A DNA stretch of 64,000 nt from Aquila chrysaetos chrysaetos (Eukaryota; Chordata; Aves; Accipitriformes; Accipitridae): assembly GCF_900496995.4 (NCBI RefSeq), contig NC_044009.1:45221505-45285504 (forward strand). Reading direction: 5' to 3'. Positions within the stretch are counted from its first letter, which is position 1, and each line of letters opens with the position of its first letter. Made by a program: the position numbers and the translations under genes. This document shows, one piece after another, positions 63,735-64,000 of this stretch. The notes under the pieces were generated by a model. The model saw nothing but the letters and a program-made list of their open reading frames with translations, had not been told where the DNA came from and ran no database searches.

Positions 63735-64000
63735 GCATATTTCAAAAGAACAGTGCAGAGACAGGACTGTAGTGTACAGTTAGAAGATTCCCCCCCTGCC
63801 CCCGCCAAGGAGTTTAGTTAAATATTCAACTGTATAATTATTACAAATGTCTTTAAAATGTCTTGTGTTTATTAATCTGGAACAAAAATTATACATCTAT
63901 AGATTTTTATTTTGATAATGATTGCTTAGGTAAACACTCATACCTTACTTTTAGGCCCGCTTCCACGTTAGAGGCTTTGTTTAATAGACTTCTTACCAGC

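Larger units (their letters stand above)
61616..64000 (+). other. SLC35F5 intron 4 (runs off the window)
   Basis: It begins at donor GTAAGTATTT. It contains a probable old CR1 piece (61840-61990), a C/A-rich low-complexity stretch (about 62530-62625) and a solo LTR (63140-63734). The expected next coding exon was not found before 64000. Confidence 0.85.

Overview
This is a stretch of vertebrate nuclear genome, almost certainly from a bird. It contains two large multi-exon housekeeping genes with GT-AG introns, two CpG islands, CR1-type LINE 3' ends (reverse-strand copies beginning with the ATAGAATCATAGAAT-like terminal repeats) and solo retroviral LTRs of types I associate with avian genomes. 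The LTR types suggest a non-galliform (neoavian) bird, but I cannot name a species. Nothing bacterial, viral-genomic or CRISPR-like is present.

Layout. 1-4030: downstream flank of the first gene, with no recognisable gene. 4045-35441: complete ACTR3 (actin-related protein 3, Arp2/3 complex) on the minus strand. Twelve coding exons can be placed to the base; they sum to 1257 nt and encode 418 residues, the usual vertebrate length. Intron 1 is about 16.7 kb, and the promoter lies in a CpG island around 34.65-35.64 kb. 35.65-50.2 kb: intergenic DNA holding two solo LTRs with recognisable target-site duplications, one of them inserted into an older repeat-like sequence. 50.2-51.66 kb: a second CpG island that starts SLC35F5 (solute carrier family 35 member F5) on the plus strand. 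An untranslated first exon is probable near 51.0 kb. The first coding exon is at 53.85 kb, two further coding exons are at 60.2 and 61.5 kb, and the gene runs off the right edge of the window.

The two genes are divergent, as I recall for their human orthologues (2q14.1), but the gap here is only about 15.5 kb. They are not known to share a pathway: ACTR3 nucleates branched actin, while SLC35F5 is a putative multi-pass transporter. The adjacency looks like conserved synteny, not an operon-like unit. All recognisable mobile elements (three LTRs and five CR1 pieces) have their sense strand on the minus strand.

I found no new biological system. The points most worth checking are the SLC35F5 5' leader (a start-stop codon pair and a strong-context AUG opening an overlapping frame ahead of the conserved frame), a 27-nt uninterrupted T tract serving an ACTR3 splice acceptor, and the nested LTR insertion between the genes.
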